DNA of 64,000 nucleotides from Acheta domesticus (taxonomy: Eukaryota; Arthropoda; Insecta; Orthoptera; Gryllidae). The DNA lies in contig JAHLJT010009355.1 of the NCBI GenBank assembly GCA_031308135.1, positions 8,605,074-8,669,073 of the forward strand, given 5' to 3'. The position numbers and the translations under genes were made by a program. Of this stretch, positions 1-10,396 are shown one piece after another; within the stretch, counting starts at the first letter, position 1, and every line of letters starts with the position of its first letter. The notes under the pieces were generated by a model. It made no database searches, had not been told where the DNA came from, and saw only the letters and a list, made by a program, of their open reading frames with translations.

Positions 1-1619
1 TTTACCAACTCCCAACTCGGGACACAAAATCTGGGAACATGCGGCACCGGGACCTCCACTTCCCACCCACCCAACCCTCCCTCCCCCTCGGCATGCTTTC
101 CTCTGCGAGGTGTTTATCCCGTGCTAATTTTATTATAATGATGCTTTTAATAAGACATTATGAACCTTGGGGCGCATTCATTAATCATTAGACGCGGCTA
201 ACACGCCGTATTGTGTGCGGGTGCGCGAAGAAAGGAGGAACAGTTTATCATAAACAAACATTTGTTAAGGTTGGTAACACGGGCCCGAGCCACGCTTTAC
301 GTTAAATTATCTAAATGCCTAAATCATTAAGATTTGTGTCAGTGGCGTGATGAAATAACGAGGAAAGCGGGTAAGCATTGTTTGGGTTTTAAGTAGCGCC
401 GAACGGCTGTTCCCGCGAGACCGCCGAGAGGGGACTTGTGTGGGAGGGAGGAGAGGGTGGGGTGAGGGCAGAGGAGTAAAAGTGTCTTCATTGTCACCTG
501 TTTGGAGTTACTCTCAGCATTGTTTCGCTTCTAATAAAAATTTCCAGAATGCCCGCATTTTTAAAGTTTCTATTGTTGCGTTAATTTGAATGTAACCAAA
601 CGACTTGTAAACGTGCGCAAACAAAATTGTTTGATATTGTACTAAATAATGTTCTTTTACCAATATTCTTGATGCATTTAATAATTTTAAATCACTTTCC
701 AAAGATGAATATTTTTTTATAATTTTTTACTCAAGTGGCTTTACGTAGTTTCTACGTAATTGAAAAGTAATTCTTAATTTCTCTAATGTAATTATTGTTT
801 TGTCTGTTTAGGAAAATTTAATTAGAATTACTAATCCTTATATAGCAATTTGAGTAGCCTGCGTCCGTTTATCCCTCGCAGTCAGATTGCTTTTGGTTAA
901 CCAATTGAGACAAATGATGTATCATGGGGAGGGCTTCGTTCTCCTGATGCGGAACTCAAAATGTTTGCTGATCCACTCAGAAAATTTTAAGAAATTTCTC
1001 TGAAAATCTTCTTTTGTTGTTTTAAAACTACTAGAACGCCTTGTGGGTGATTTACAGCCCCATAGATGTGATCACAGATTTGATATCTCTCGGCAAGAGA
1101 AATTGAGTGACAAAATTATTTGCCTGTTCTCTCCTAGATTTTCTGAAATAATTTTAAAATATACGAGTTTCCTAATGCACCTACGTGTACAGTGAAGAAA
1201 CGCTATGAATTACTGTACTCTCCGGCATTTAAACGAAATAGTACGATTGATTCATAAGACTGATAATGATTAAGCCCTATATTGTAATGAAATAAAAAAT
1301 TAAACAAGTACTTTCATGGTCGATTTTTAATGTAAGTTTCTAAAGAACGAACTGGAATATTATAATAAGTTTCAAATTTATTTTTTATGAACTTGCAAAG
1401 CATAAATATTTGTTTAATGAGAAAGAACCCGCCGGAGGCGCCACCATAATCTAGTGTTAAGCAGTATAGCAACACCGTCCTAATCATTAGCCTATAATTT
1501 GTACCATGAACAACTATGAATGAAATGTAGATTTTTTTTCCTTTCTGCGGTTGAATTGGCTAAAACATGTTTTATTTAAGTACACATTTGTTGCTCCAAT
1601 TCGGTTTGATTCGTTCTAA
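1..1619. other. Unique AT-rich noncoding DNA
   Basis: No coding region or RNA gene is recognisable. The first 450 bases are moderately CpG-rich and complex, and 121-400 is listed separately as a candidate regulatory patch. From about 500 onward the sequence is AT-rich with stop codons in all frames. The one frame at 514-702 (minus, 62 codons) resembles nothing known and is expected by chance. Confidence 0.6.
121..400. promoter_or_regulatory. Candidate enhancer-like patch (homeodomain and forkhead core sites)
   Basis: This unique, non-repetitive stretch holds several TAAT/ATTA cores (about 123-150, and CATTCATTAATCATTAG at 175-191), a forkhead-type TAAACAAACA at 251-260, and AAATCATTAAG near 320. 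Clustering of such cores in a complex sequence is typical of insect developmental enhancers. The cores are short and the DNA is AT-rich, so chance is a real alternative. No promoter or exon adjoins it. Confidence 0.2.
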
Positions 1620-1896
1620 TTATGTAGGGTGTGAGTGAAGTACAATATTACCTCCGAAGCAGAATTCTAGTATTAAGGCTACATGTGGCACAGCGGCGTC
1701 CGTTTCCGCTCTAATATTTGCGCACCTGTCGCGCGGTGGGGAAAAATCGTCAGCCATAACACACGCACGCACGCCCCGCCACGTGGAGGGATTCGCCGGC
1801 GCTGTCCTCACGCACAAGTGGCGGAGCCGCAGCACGTGCGCCCGCGACCCATCAGCCCGCGGCCATCGTTCACACCTGCAGCGGCCTCGCGGTCTC

Positions 1897-2022
1897 GCCC
1901 GCCGCCCGCCGCCCGCCGCCCGCCGCCCGCCGCCCGCCGCCCGCCGCCCGCCGCCCGCCGCCCGCCGCCCGCCGCCCGCCGCCCGCCGCCCGCCGCCCGC
2001 CGCCCGCCGCCCGCCGCCCGCC
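1897..2022. repeat. Perfect 7-bp minisatellite (GCCCGCC)18
   Basis: Eighteen uninterrupted copies of GCCCGCC fill exactly 126 bases. The complementary strand is a run of GGCGGGC with G-quadruplex potential. Because the unit is 7 bp, all frames stay open and give heptad low-complexity peptides. I treat those as artefacts, not genes. Confidence 0.95.
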
Positions 2023-2121
2023 TCACGCCTTCCTCCCCCGCCGCCCGCCGTCACAGCCTCCCGTCTGGCGCCCGTCCGCCGCACGCCGCCCGCTGCCCGC
2101 CGCCTGCCCCTTACGCCCGCC
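2023..2121. other. C-rich degenerate spacer between two minisatellites
   Basis: This CpG-rich sequence is made of imperfect CCGCCC and CCTGCCC words, apparently decayed repeat units. It has no gene. Confidence 0.5.
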
Positions 2122-2268
2122 CCCTAACGCCCGCCCCCTAACGCCCGCCCCTAACGCCCGCCCCTAACGCCCGCCCCTAACGCCCGCCCCTAACGCCCGC
2201 CCCTAACGCCCGCCCCTAACGCCCGCCCCTAACGCCCGCCCCTAACGCCCGCCCCTAACGCCCGCCGC
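2122..2268. repeat. 13-bp minisatellite TAACGCCCGCCCC, 11 units
   Basis: TAACGCCC starts at 2125, 2139, 2152, 2165, 2178, 2191, 2204, 2217, 2230, 2243 and 2256. Spacing is exactly 13 bp after a first 14-bp step. The CCTAA inside each unit looks telomere-like, but the unit is not the insect telomere pentamer, so this is an interstitial GC-rich minisatellite. Confidence 0.9.
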
Positions 2269-3212
2269 CCGCTCCTTACGCCCGCCTCTTAAGCCCGCCC
2301 CTACAGCCCGCCGCCCGCCCCCGTCCTTTACCCCGGCCCGCCCCGCTCACCGCCCGCCGCCCGCCTCGCGCTGCCCGCCTTACGCCTTCCGACCCCGCTG
2401 CCCGCCGTCACCACCCAATGCCCGTCGTCCAACGCCCACTGCTCGCCGCTCCCGCCCGCAGCCCCGACATTCCGCCCGCCGCCCACTGCCCTCGCCGCAC
2501 ACGACCAATCACTCACCGTCACCCGCTGCCCACCACCCACCATTGCCCATCGATATCCACCGCCCACCAGCCTCACCGCCCTGCCCTCCTCACCCACCAC
2601 CCACATCTCTCTGCCCAGCCGTCCGTCACAGTTCATTGTCATTACCTGCCCTGCCCACCACTGCTTAGTCCAGTGGTGTCAAGGTCTCCTACTGGAGGCA
2701 GTGGTACGCCTCGCGGCACCGTGCCATGCCACGAGCTTCTCTGCGCAACTAGCGTCAGGAGAGGAAACCATTAATAATCCCGCCGTTTTACAATAGGGAT
2801 GAGGTTGTCTCTGTTGGCGGGGTAATGAACTGCGTGGAGGGGCGATTTCGTCGTGGCACTCGTGCCACGGACTCCCGCTCGTGGCTTCGTCGTTGACCCC
2901 CTGCCATTCCCGCCACCACATGCAGCTGCCCATCTCCACTCTCAGTTCAACCTACGTCTATCCCGCTACCACTTGCTATCTTCTTTCGCCTGCTGGTCGC
3001 TTGGTGTGGCCCTCTACGCCAGTACCCGCCGACAATAAATGCTTCTTGCCGTCGCTAAACACTTTTTGCTAACACTCATGTACAGCAGCCATAATCTTCA
3101 TAACACATCACTTCTCGCCACCCACCGCCCCTCTCCACCGCTCGCCTCTGCTACCATCTCCCCATCTCTTTTTCCTCATCTTCCAATGCCCTCCTCTCGG
3201 CACCGCTCTCTC
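2269..3212. other. C-rich degenerate repeat DNA grading into unique sequence
   Basis: From 2269 to about 2660 the sequence is a decayed mixture of CCCGCC and CCACCCAC words. From 2660 to 3212 it is mixed-composition DNA. Open frames at 2418-2774 (plus) and 2328-2642 (minus) exist because of the biased composition, and neither shows a recognisable domain. Confidence 0.5.
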
Positions 3213-3420
3213 CATTTGTCACTGTGGTCGTGTTCCAGTTTTTCCATTTGTCATTATCGTGGTGTTCCCGTTTTCCTATTTGTCACTATGGTGGTGTTCC
3301 CGTTTTTCTATTTGCCACTATGGTGGTGTTCCCGTTTCTTCCATTTGTCACTATAGTGGTGTTCCCGTTTCTTCCATATGTCACTTTGGTGGTGTTCCCG
3401 TTTCCGTATCGTCCCCAGTA
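3213..3420. repeat. 32-33-bp tandem repeat, about 6 copies
   Basis: The phrase GTGGTGTTCCCGTTT recurs at 3259, 3291, 3323, 3356 and 3389, with a diverged first copy near 3224. Each unit continues into a CTATTTGTCACTATG-like segment. The ORFs across it, rich in Phe and Val, are products of the repeat. Confidence 0.9.
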
Positions 3421-3540
3421 GCCGCCACCTTTCTTGCATTCGCCCTCGCCCAGTGTTCATCTTTCAATGAACGCCACATCGTTCACTGGCAGAGGCTGGC
3501 AGATGGGACTGGGAGGGCAATAGGTGTGTTGGATCCGTGG

Positions 3541-4167
3541 TAGGGTTGCGTCATCGATCTCAAAGTTTTCAAAGCATCGATGCTTTAAACATAGATGTGT
3601 TTAAAAATACCGATGTTTTTTTGACATCGATGTTTTGTGATCGATATTTTTCTTTTTCCTATGTTTTGTTTCTGAATGAAAAATTACCATGAACAAAATA
3701 CTGTAAAAGTTAAAATGAAATAATAACCTATGGTAACAGTGTTAGTTCATGTGTTGTAACTAAAGGGACGCTTTCTGTACTACCTTCATCGAATAAACTT
3801 TCTTGCCGGAGATGACCTCCATGCCCTTGTATTTCCTCTTTCTTCGTATTCATTTCGCACTTTGAGAAGTGGTCAACAAATACGCTACGGGCGTAGGGTC
3901 TGCCCCTTTTTCTCGTACCCTTATTCGGCGAATTGATAAACACGAACACTGTCAAAATTAAATTTAATACACACGAATTTAATGTTAGAGGTTACTAAAC
4001 CACTCTAAAAACATCGATGTTGAAAAATATCGATGGGATTTGTCAAAATATTTTTAACATCGATGTTATGTATTTTTAACATCTATGTTACATGGTTTTA
4101 ACGTCGACTAATTTTGAACATCGATGTTTGCTAACATCGATGTTTTGTTATCGCTGTCGCATCACTA
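3541..4167. mobile_element. hAT-type DNA transposon, 627 bp, with AACATCGATGTT subterminal palindromes
   Basis: The ends are imperfect inverted repeats: TAGGGTTGCGTCATCGAT on the left, and the right end reads TAGTGATGCGACAGCGAT in reverse complement. The flanking 8-mers are ATCCGTGG (3533-3540) and GTCCATGG (4168-4175), a 6/8 match differing by two transitions, as expected for an old hAT 8-bp target duplication. The 12-bp palindrome AACATCGATGTT occurs at 4010, 4056, 4117 and 4133, and ACATCGATGT at 3624. hAT transposases are known to bind subterminal repeats. A minus-strand frame at 3728-3955 may be transposase debris. The element at 8805-9413 is a relative. Confidence 0.8.
3728..3955 (-). 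pseudogene. Possible hAT transposase N-terminal fragment (AT-hook/BED-like)
   Basis: This 75-codon minus-strand frame lies wholly inside the hAT element. Residues 15-20 read RKRGRP, an AT-hook core, followed closely by SVFVDHFSK, which resembles the start of a BED-type zinc finger (small residue, V/W, x, x, F). BED fingers commonly begin hAT transposases. The downstream Cys/His ligands are not clear, only one Cys is visible, and the frame ends after 75 codons, so at best it is a decayed remnant. The location inside the element is the main support. A chance frame is the alternative. Confidence 0.3.
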
Positions 4168-5120
4168 GTCCATGGGTGCGAAGAGGCAGCGGAGACGAGC
4201 GCGCTGGGGCGGGCAGCCCACACAGACGACGGCCAGCGAACAGTGCGCGATGGAAAGCGGGTAGCAGGTGTTCGGAGATGGTGGCAGGAGACGGTCGCGG
4301 ATGCTAGGGAGAAACGTGGAATGGATAGCTAGTGCTGGGCGCAAACGATGATAGTGACGACTGATGTGGGGGGTGACGGTTAGAAATGAGTAGAGCTGGT
4401 AATGTTGGACGATCTCCTGTGATAGGGAGACCGCTGACAGCGGGTAGTGGGGCGTCGGTAGTGATGGTTAGGGAGGACTGGGGAGGGAGTTTAAAAGCCG
4501 ACGACGAAGTGACGGACAGTGGGTGAGGGAGGGAGTGCGGTCAGGGGAGAAGGCGGACTGGGTCGAGAGGGCGGCAGCGGGTGGACGACCGGTCAACGGG
4601 CGAGGTTGACAAGCGGGCGGCGAAGGGGAAACGCCGGCGGACAGACGATGGGTGGGGAAGTAGGTGGGTGGGGCAGTGGGTAGACTGTCAGGAGTTGGGA
4701 CGGGTGGCAAGGTTTGAGTGATGGCAAGCGGGCGGAAGGGAGGGCAGGCCGGTGAGAGGGCGAACGGGCGGCGGGTAGAGGTCCGGCAGTCAAGGAAGGC
4801 GAACGGCGAGCGGGCAGGAAGGTGAGCGGATGGGAGGGCGGGCGGTGTGGCGGTCGGGGCAGCAGGGAGGGCGGGCGGACAGACGGAGAGGCGGAGAAAC
4901 GGGCGGGCGAACGGGTTGGGCGAGCGGGCGGGTGGGTGGCAAAGGTGGACGGGCAGCACAGGCGGGCGGGAGAGGCGGGCGTCAGGGGCGGGCGGCAGAG
5001 ACGGGGGCTGAGGCGGGGGCAGAAGTGGGGGAAGAGGCGGGGCCAGAGGCAGGGGCAGTGGCGGGGGCAGTGGCGGGGACAGAGGCGAGGGCAGAAGCGG
5101 GAGCAGAGGCCGGGGCAGGG
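4168..5120. repeat. G-rich degenerate minisatellite DNA
   Basis: Sequence from about 4480 is dominated by GGGCGGGC, GGCAGAGGC and GGGGCAGTGGC words at irregular 10-13-bp spacing, leading into the regular array at 5121. No promoter or exon is visible. The long Pro/Ala-rich minus-strand frames (for example 4468-5367) are readings of this G-rich DNA. Confidence 0.7.
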
Positions 5121-5262
5121 GCGGGCGGGAGAGGCGGGCGGCAGAGGCGGGCGGCAGAGGCGGGCGGCAGAGGCGGGCGGCAGAGGCGGGCAGCAGAGGC
5201 GGGCGGCAGAGGCGGGCGGCAGGGGCGGGCGGCAGAGGCAGGCGACAGAGGCGGGCGAGCAG
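5121..5262. repeat. 13-bp minisatellite GCGGGCGGCAGAG, about 10 units
   Basis: Units start at 5121, 5134, 5147, 5160, 5173, 5186, 5199, 5212, 5225 and 5238, with one to four substitutions in a few units. It has the same unit length as the 2.1-kb array but a different sequence. The G-runs give quadruplex potential on the plus strand. Confidence 0.9.
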
Positions 5263-5507
5263 CGGGCGGCGTGCAACGGGCGGTGGAGCGGCGGGCGGGC
5301 AGGCGGGCGGCGGCGGCGCGCTGTGTGGGCCGCGGGGTGGCCGGCCGGGCAGTCCGTCCGCCGCCACTCACCGCGGCACTTAATAGTGCTATTAGGGGCT
5401 CCAGATTACAGAGCGGCGCGCGCTAGGTAAAGATCGTCGCCCGCCGCCACCTCTCGATGCGTATCTCTCTCGCTCCCGCGGCGACCGCCGATCGGCGCTG
5501 GCCCTCG
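5263..5507. other. CpG-rich unique sequence
   Basis: This GC-rich stretch has many CpG dinucleotides (GGCGGCGGCGCGC near 5310, CGGCCGGGC near 5340) and no recognised coding content. It could be a CpG island remnant or decayed array. Confidence 0.4.
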
Positions 5508-5518
5508 CTCTGGCCCTG

Positions 5519-5549
<31 letters not shown>

Positions 5550-5552
5550 CCT
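5508..5552. repeat. Hexanucleotide repeat (CTCTGG)n
   Basis: About seven copies of CTCTGG/CTGGCT run uninterrupted. They read as alternating Leu-Trp on one strand and Pro-Glu/Gln-Ser on the other, an artefact of the hexamer. Confidence 0.95.
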
Positions 5553-6439
5553 TCGGAGAGGAACCGGGAGAAGAGGGAGACTGGAAGAAGAGGCGGAGAC
5601 GTGTGCGGTAGAGCCAGACAATGTGGCGGATTGTTATGATTTTTGGAAAAAAGGAAATCTGGCGAAGGATAAAGAAAAATGAAAGAAGAGAAGCAATGAA
5701 ATGGTAGTAGGTAGGAGTGCTTTGTTTGCTCTGGCTGAATGCACTTGGAGGTCTTGCAGGCAGACTGACACAAGAAAAGTACAGAAAGGAGGGAACGAGA
5801 ATGGACGCTCGTGAAAAGAAAAAAAGAGAAAAACGGTTATGTGGGAGATTGATTTGAGTCGAAGGAATGCGGACAAGAACGAGATACAGGCGAGGCGAAA
5901 CACAGACGGCTAGATGATGCAAAATATGTGTGAGCAAAACCGACTGAGGGTAGGTGGAGCAATCATCAGACCTGTTCGGATCGAGACAAGGAGAGGCGAG
6001 AACGTGTTGGGGAGGTGTGGAGACGTGCGCGAATAGACGTGATAATCACGATACTCAATATCTGCTTTGAGCGATACGTGCACATCCATCAGAAGCAGAA
6101 ACCAATGACAGGCAATGCAATGCAATGCGAGCTGGGAGTGTAAGAACGCCAAACTTGGTAGTGCATTGACCAAGTCTCCTCGGTCAATAATCAATCACAA
6201 CGATGTTCAAATCCCATGTGGAGTTTTTAGTGGACAAAGCGACAAGTTTCATTATCGGGCGACGGCCATTATCGTCTCATCATTCATTCGATTGATATCC
6301 ATGGACATTTGTGTATAATGAATTGCGCCATTTGTGTGAGGAGACTTCGCTCCAAAGCCTAAAGTGTTAGTAGTGGAGGATGCAGTTCCAATGCGACTGG
6401 TGGATACCCCCTCTGCTCCCACACTCAACCCCGCCACGC
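5553..6439. other. Noncoding DNA, purine-rich at 5635-5900
   Basis: From 5635 to 5900 the plus strand is strikingly purine-rich (GGAAAAAAGGAAAT, AAAGAAAAATGAAAGAAGAG). The rest is unremarkable mixed sequence. Minus-strand frames over the purine-rich tract are Phe/Ser/Leu-rich because of the composition. No gene or element was recognised. Confidence 0.5.
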
Positions 6440-6929
6440 CCCTATCTGGAGCTCGGCATTGCCTCCCCAACCCTCATTGCCATCGTCATCACCACAGCCA
6501 CTGACATCGCCTTCAGCACCGCCACCGCCGTACGTTATCGCCATAGCCGGTGACATCACCATCACGGCCGTCTCCACCACTAACGCCACTATCGCCATCG
6601 CCACACCCGTTCCGTCGTCACTCCCACTCTGCCAAGGCCTCCACCCGGCGGTTGCGTCCTCGCGACCTCAACGTCACTTCCACTGTCCACTCCACCACCA
6701 GCACTGCCATTCTTTTCCTCTTACACTACCTCCACCGCCTGTGCCTCTGCCACTCCTCTCAACTCCTCGACCATTTCCACTGCCACTTTCGTCACCTCCA
6801 TCACCTCTTCCTTCACTTCCACCTCCAATGCGCTCCTCCACCACTTCAACAACCGTTTCCACCACCTCCATTTCTACCGCCATTTTCTTCGCCTCTGCAA
6901 CTTCGACCTCCACCTCCAAGTCCGTCGCC
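6440..6929. repeat. Degenerate CCACC/CATCGCCA-rich flank of a hexanucleotide array
   Basis: The sequence is pyrimidine-biased with CCACC, CCATC and CCTCC words every few bases, increasingly regular toward 6930. It looks like the decayed shoulder of the adjacent array. Confidence 0.7.
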
Positions 6930-7850
6930 AGCGCCATCTCCACCTCCACCTCCACCTCTACCTCACCTCCAGCTTCAAGTCTACCTCCATGTCCACCGCC
7001 ACCTTCATCTCCCCCTCCAACTACACCTCCTTCGCCACCGCCACCTCCACTTCCAACTCCATCTCCGCTTCCACCTCCAACTCCACTTCCGCTTCCAATT
7101 CCATCTCCAGTTCCACCTCCACCTCCACGTACTTCGCCGCCGCCATCTCTACCTCCGCTTCCAACTACACCTCCACTTTCACCGTCACCTCCATCTCCTT
7201 CGTCACCGCCACTTCCACCTCCACCACCTCCACCTCCACTTCCACCTCCACCTCCACCACCTCCACCTCCACTTCCACTTCCACCTCCACCACCTCCACC
7301 TCCACCACCTCCACCTCCACCACCTCCACCTCCACCACCTCCACTTCCACCTCCACCTCCACCACCTCCACTTCCACCTCCACCTCCACCACCTCCACCT
7401 CCACCACCTCCACCTCCACCACCTCCACCTCCACCACCTCCACCTCCACCTCCACCTCCACCACCTCCACCACCTCCACCTCCACTTCCACCTCCACCAC
7501 CTCCACCTCCACTTCCACTTCCACTTCCACCTCCACCTCCACCTCCACCTCCACCACCTCCACCACCTCCACTTCCACCTCCACCTCCACCACCTCCACC
7601 ACCTCCACCACCTCCACCACGTCCACCTCCACTTCTACCTCCACCTCCACCACCTCCACCACCTCCACTTCCACCTCCACCTCCACCTCCACCTTCTTCA
7701 CCTCCACCTCCACCTTCTTCACCTCCACCTCCACCTCCACTTCCACCTCCACCTCCACCTCCACTTCCACCTCCACTTCTACCTCCACCTCCACTTCCAC
7801 CTCCACTTCCTCCTCCACCTCCACCTCCGCCTCCACCTCCGCCTCCCCCG
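6930..7850. repeat. ~0.9-kb hexanucleotide array (CCACCT)n with CCACTT variants
   Basis: CCACCT, CCACTT, CCACCA and CTTCCA steps fill the region with almost no interruptions. All three plus-strand frames stay open, giving poly-Pro, Thr-Ser and His-Leu peptides, and the minus strand gives poly-Gly and Val-Glu peptides. These 280-560-codon frames are not genes. The plus strand is nearly free of G until 7830. Confidence 0.95.
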
Positions 7851-8118
7851 CCGCCTGCACCTGCACATCCCCTGCCGCGTAGGGGGCCGCGGGCGCCGTC
7901 CGGAGCGTGACCGGCGCTCCGCGCATGCGCAGGAGACGGCGGCGGCGGCGGCGTCCTCGCGGGTCCCGAGGCGCCCCGCGCGGCGGCAGGCGATGACTCA
8001 CAAATTGCTACGCCACGCGGGAAAATTAATTCTAAATAGTTTTTCTCCCATTCAATCGACAGGAATAAGTCAGCTCGCGCTCGCGGCTCCCAACTAGGAT
8101 AATGCACGGTTGGCTCCA
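7851..8118. other. CpG-rich sequence downstream of the hexanucleotide array
   Basis: GC- and CpG-rich DNA (CGGCGGCGGCGGCGTCC near 7940, CGCGCGGCGG near 7980) grades to AT-rich by 8030. No transcription unit is visible. Confidence 0.4.
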
Positions 8119-8400
8119 GATGATGCCCAGATACAGTGGACCGAGGGGAATTGAGACACGAAAAAACTTTTGGGTTACAGAAAAATGTTGTTACTTGTGT
8201 TGAAACAATTGCAGTAATAGTCATGCCATTCTCTTCTCTGTAAAATAGAAAAATCAATCGCGTCGAGATCATGCGAGATACAGTGAAGCGAGGTGAATTG
8301 AGATACGAAAAACGTTTTGGTACTATAAAAATGGTCTTGTAATAAAACACTTGCAGTAGTAGTCATACTATTCTCTTCTCTGTAAAATAGAAAAACGAAT
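8119..8400. repeat. Two-copy tandem duplication, ~147-bp period
   Basis: AGATACAGTGG...GAGG(G/T)GAATTGAGA(C/T)ACGAAAAA at 8129 recurs at 8276. Each copy ends in TTCTCTTCTCTGTAAAATAG followed by a few A-rich bases (ending near 8258 and 8400). The copies are clearly diverged. No coding potential. Confidence 0.85.
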
Positions 8401-8804
8401 TGTATAGGATCAATTCAAATACGTTTTTTTGTCATAAATTTTATTGTGATCAACATAAGTTTACGCAGACAGTATTTCAACTTTTGTATATGAAGCAACA
8501 ATTTGATTAAAAATTATTTTGATAGTATTATACACATTTGTAATGGATGTTTGCAAATTGATAGACTCAAAATATTTTAAGTTTTCGTGCGAACATTTTT
8601 CAAATGCAATGAAAGCATTGAATTTTCCTTTGCGACATTGGACTACCAAATTTTTGTACAGTGGTTCCTTTTTATTGTTAAATTATTTTTGTGTTGTTAT
8701 TGTAGATTATTGGCATTCAGAAAACACAAATCGCCACATAACAATCAAGTAATATATATAGTATGTTCACATTTTGATTATAGTATTAATTCTCCAGTAA
8801 GCAG
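8401..8804. other. AT-rich DNA, nothing recognised
   Basis: Frames at 8461-8649 (minus) and 8519-8752 (plus) overlap each other and show no motif. I see no gene, RNA or repeat. Confidence 0.5.
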
Positions 8805-9413
8805 TAGAGATGTGACATCGCCACATCACATGGTTATTTCTAAACATCGGTTTTAACAATTAAACCATTGATGCTAATAAAATATCGTCTCAAAATTATT
8901 GATGTTTAAAAACACCAATGTTTTGAAAATTGCATTTGTAATATTTCGTAGATGTTAACACAGGAGGGGAGGGTAATTTGACGGTGATCGTGTTAGTTTA
9001 TTTTGAATTGAGATTGTTCTGACCAAACAGACAAAAATGATCAGGACATTTAAGAAAATGTTTATTATCTAATAGAATAAATTAAAAGTTGAACTTTATT
9101 AATCGATGAAACACAGTTTTAATTATTTTTCATTCATTAGGCAGTTCGGTGTGTAGAATATTCAATTTATGAATATCGGAAAAATGTTACTGATTGTTAT
9201 TAAGAGATCTCAGAATTCAGATTCCAACAACGTGACGGGAATGGTGACAATTATAGAATTCAGATTAAAAATCAACCATATAAAATATTGAGCATCAAAC
9301 TTCTATGTTAAACAATCCTTGCCTCAAAGAAATCGATGTTAAATCCACAGATGGTTTTATGGAAATATCTACGAGTATTTTTTGAAAACATCTACGTCAA
9401 TGTCACATCCCTA
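8805..9413. mobile_element. hAT-type non-autonomous element, 609 bp
   Basis: The left end is TAGAGATGTGACATCG, and the right end reads TAGGGATGTGACATTG in reverse complement. The flanking 8-mers are GTAAGCAG (8797-8804) and GTAAGCGT (9414-9421), identical over the first six bases, which fits a decayed hAT 8-bp target duplication. Interior words such as ATTGATGTTTAAAAACACCAATG correspond to the ATCGATG/CGATG words of the 3541-4167 element with CG changed to TG or CA, so the two belong to one family. No transposase frame remains. Confidence 0.8.
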
Positions 9414-10396
9414 GTAAGCGTCCTATGAAGTAGAGGCACCCTCTTCGTAAAGTCAAATGTGCAAACCTCTTCTAAACATTACAAATTCCACATTAAGGGT
9501 GCCACACGTTTCTAAGTTAATAAAAATAAGTTTGAACTCCAACTCCACTTTTCTGTTGAAATCTGTGATATTACAGAATTCTGACTAGTTTTTTCAGAAA
9601 TGATTTACGATACGTTACAGCAATGAAATCTTCATTTAATCACCGAAGCATTATCCTAAAACAGAAATGGTTTCCCTAATGGAATGAGTACGGATATTTC
9701 TCTTTGTTTCTGAACAACGACGTTTATCGACTATCTCATTTCAACCCAGCTGAGGCGTGCGTTAGATTGGATTGAATGTGTTCGTTAAATTTAGCACACA
9801 GGCGCACCGACATGGAAGCGATGACCTAATGCGCAGCCTCCCGCACCAGTAGACCCTCCCCAGAACGAAATTTAATTAATTTAGGATCTGTGGATGAAAG
9901 AGTATATTAAAATAAATTTCAACTCTTGCTGCTTTTTTAACAAATATTTAATATCGCCTTGGTTCACTGAAGCTCGTACAGCAAGTGGAAACTTAAAAGT
10001 GCTGAAATGCTGAAAAAATATCCTATAAATAAAATACAGATTTTCCATTAATGATTTAATGTCTAATTATTTAACGTTATTCTTGTCAGAATTCGCGAAT
10101 CGATAACGAAATATTATTTACAATTTTGTGAATATTTTTACTACTTCTAATATTGTCTAAAATAAAATTCATTACATTTTCCCTTAAAAAAGACATATGT
10201 TTAGACACATCTACATTTCGAACAATTACATAATTTTATAAAAGCATGAAATGTGGACGAGCACTCACAGTTGAGTGATCCCGATGTACTTCAGGTGATT
10301 GTTTGTTGTTCACGGAACGGTTCAAGGCTTTCACAGAAATAAATTCCCGCCTTCGAAATCCAGGCGATGTTTTCCAACCGGGTAGTAGCTGGGGCT
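9414..10396. other. AT-rich noncoding DNA
   Basis: Nothing is recognised: no long frame, tandem repeat or transposon end. A short GC-richer patch lies near 9750-9860. Confidence 0.5.

Noticed and set aside
2122..2268. Telomere-like CCTAA words in tandem
   Set aside because: The unit is 13 bp (TAACGCCCGCCCC), not a telomeric pentamer or hexamer, and it is interstitial.
4468..5430. Pro/Ala-rich and Gly/Arg-rich frames of up to 299 codons
   Set aside because: Composition artefacts of G-rich minisatellites, with mutually overlapping frames on both strands.
6459..8350. Very long frames (483-558 codons) of poly-Pro, His-Leu, Thr-Ser, Val-Glu or poly-Gly
   Set aside because: They are all readings of the CCACCT hexanucleotide array in different frames and strands, which stay open because the unit length is a multiple of three.
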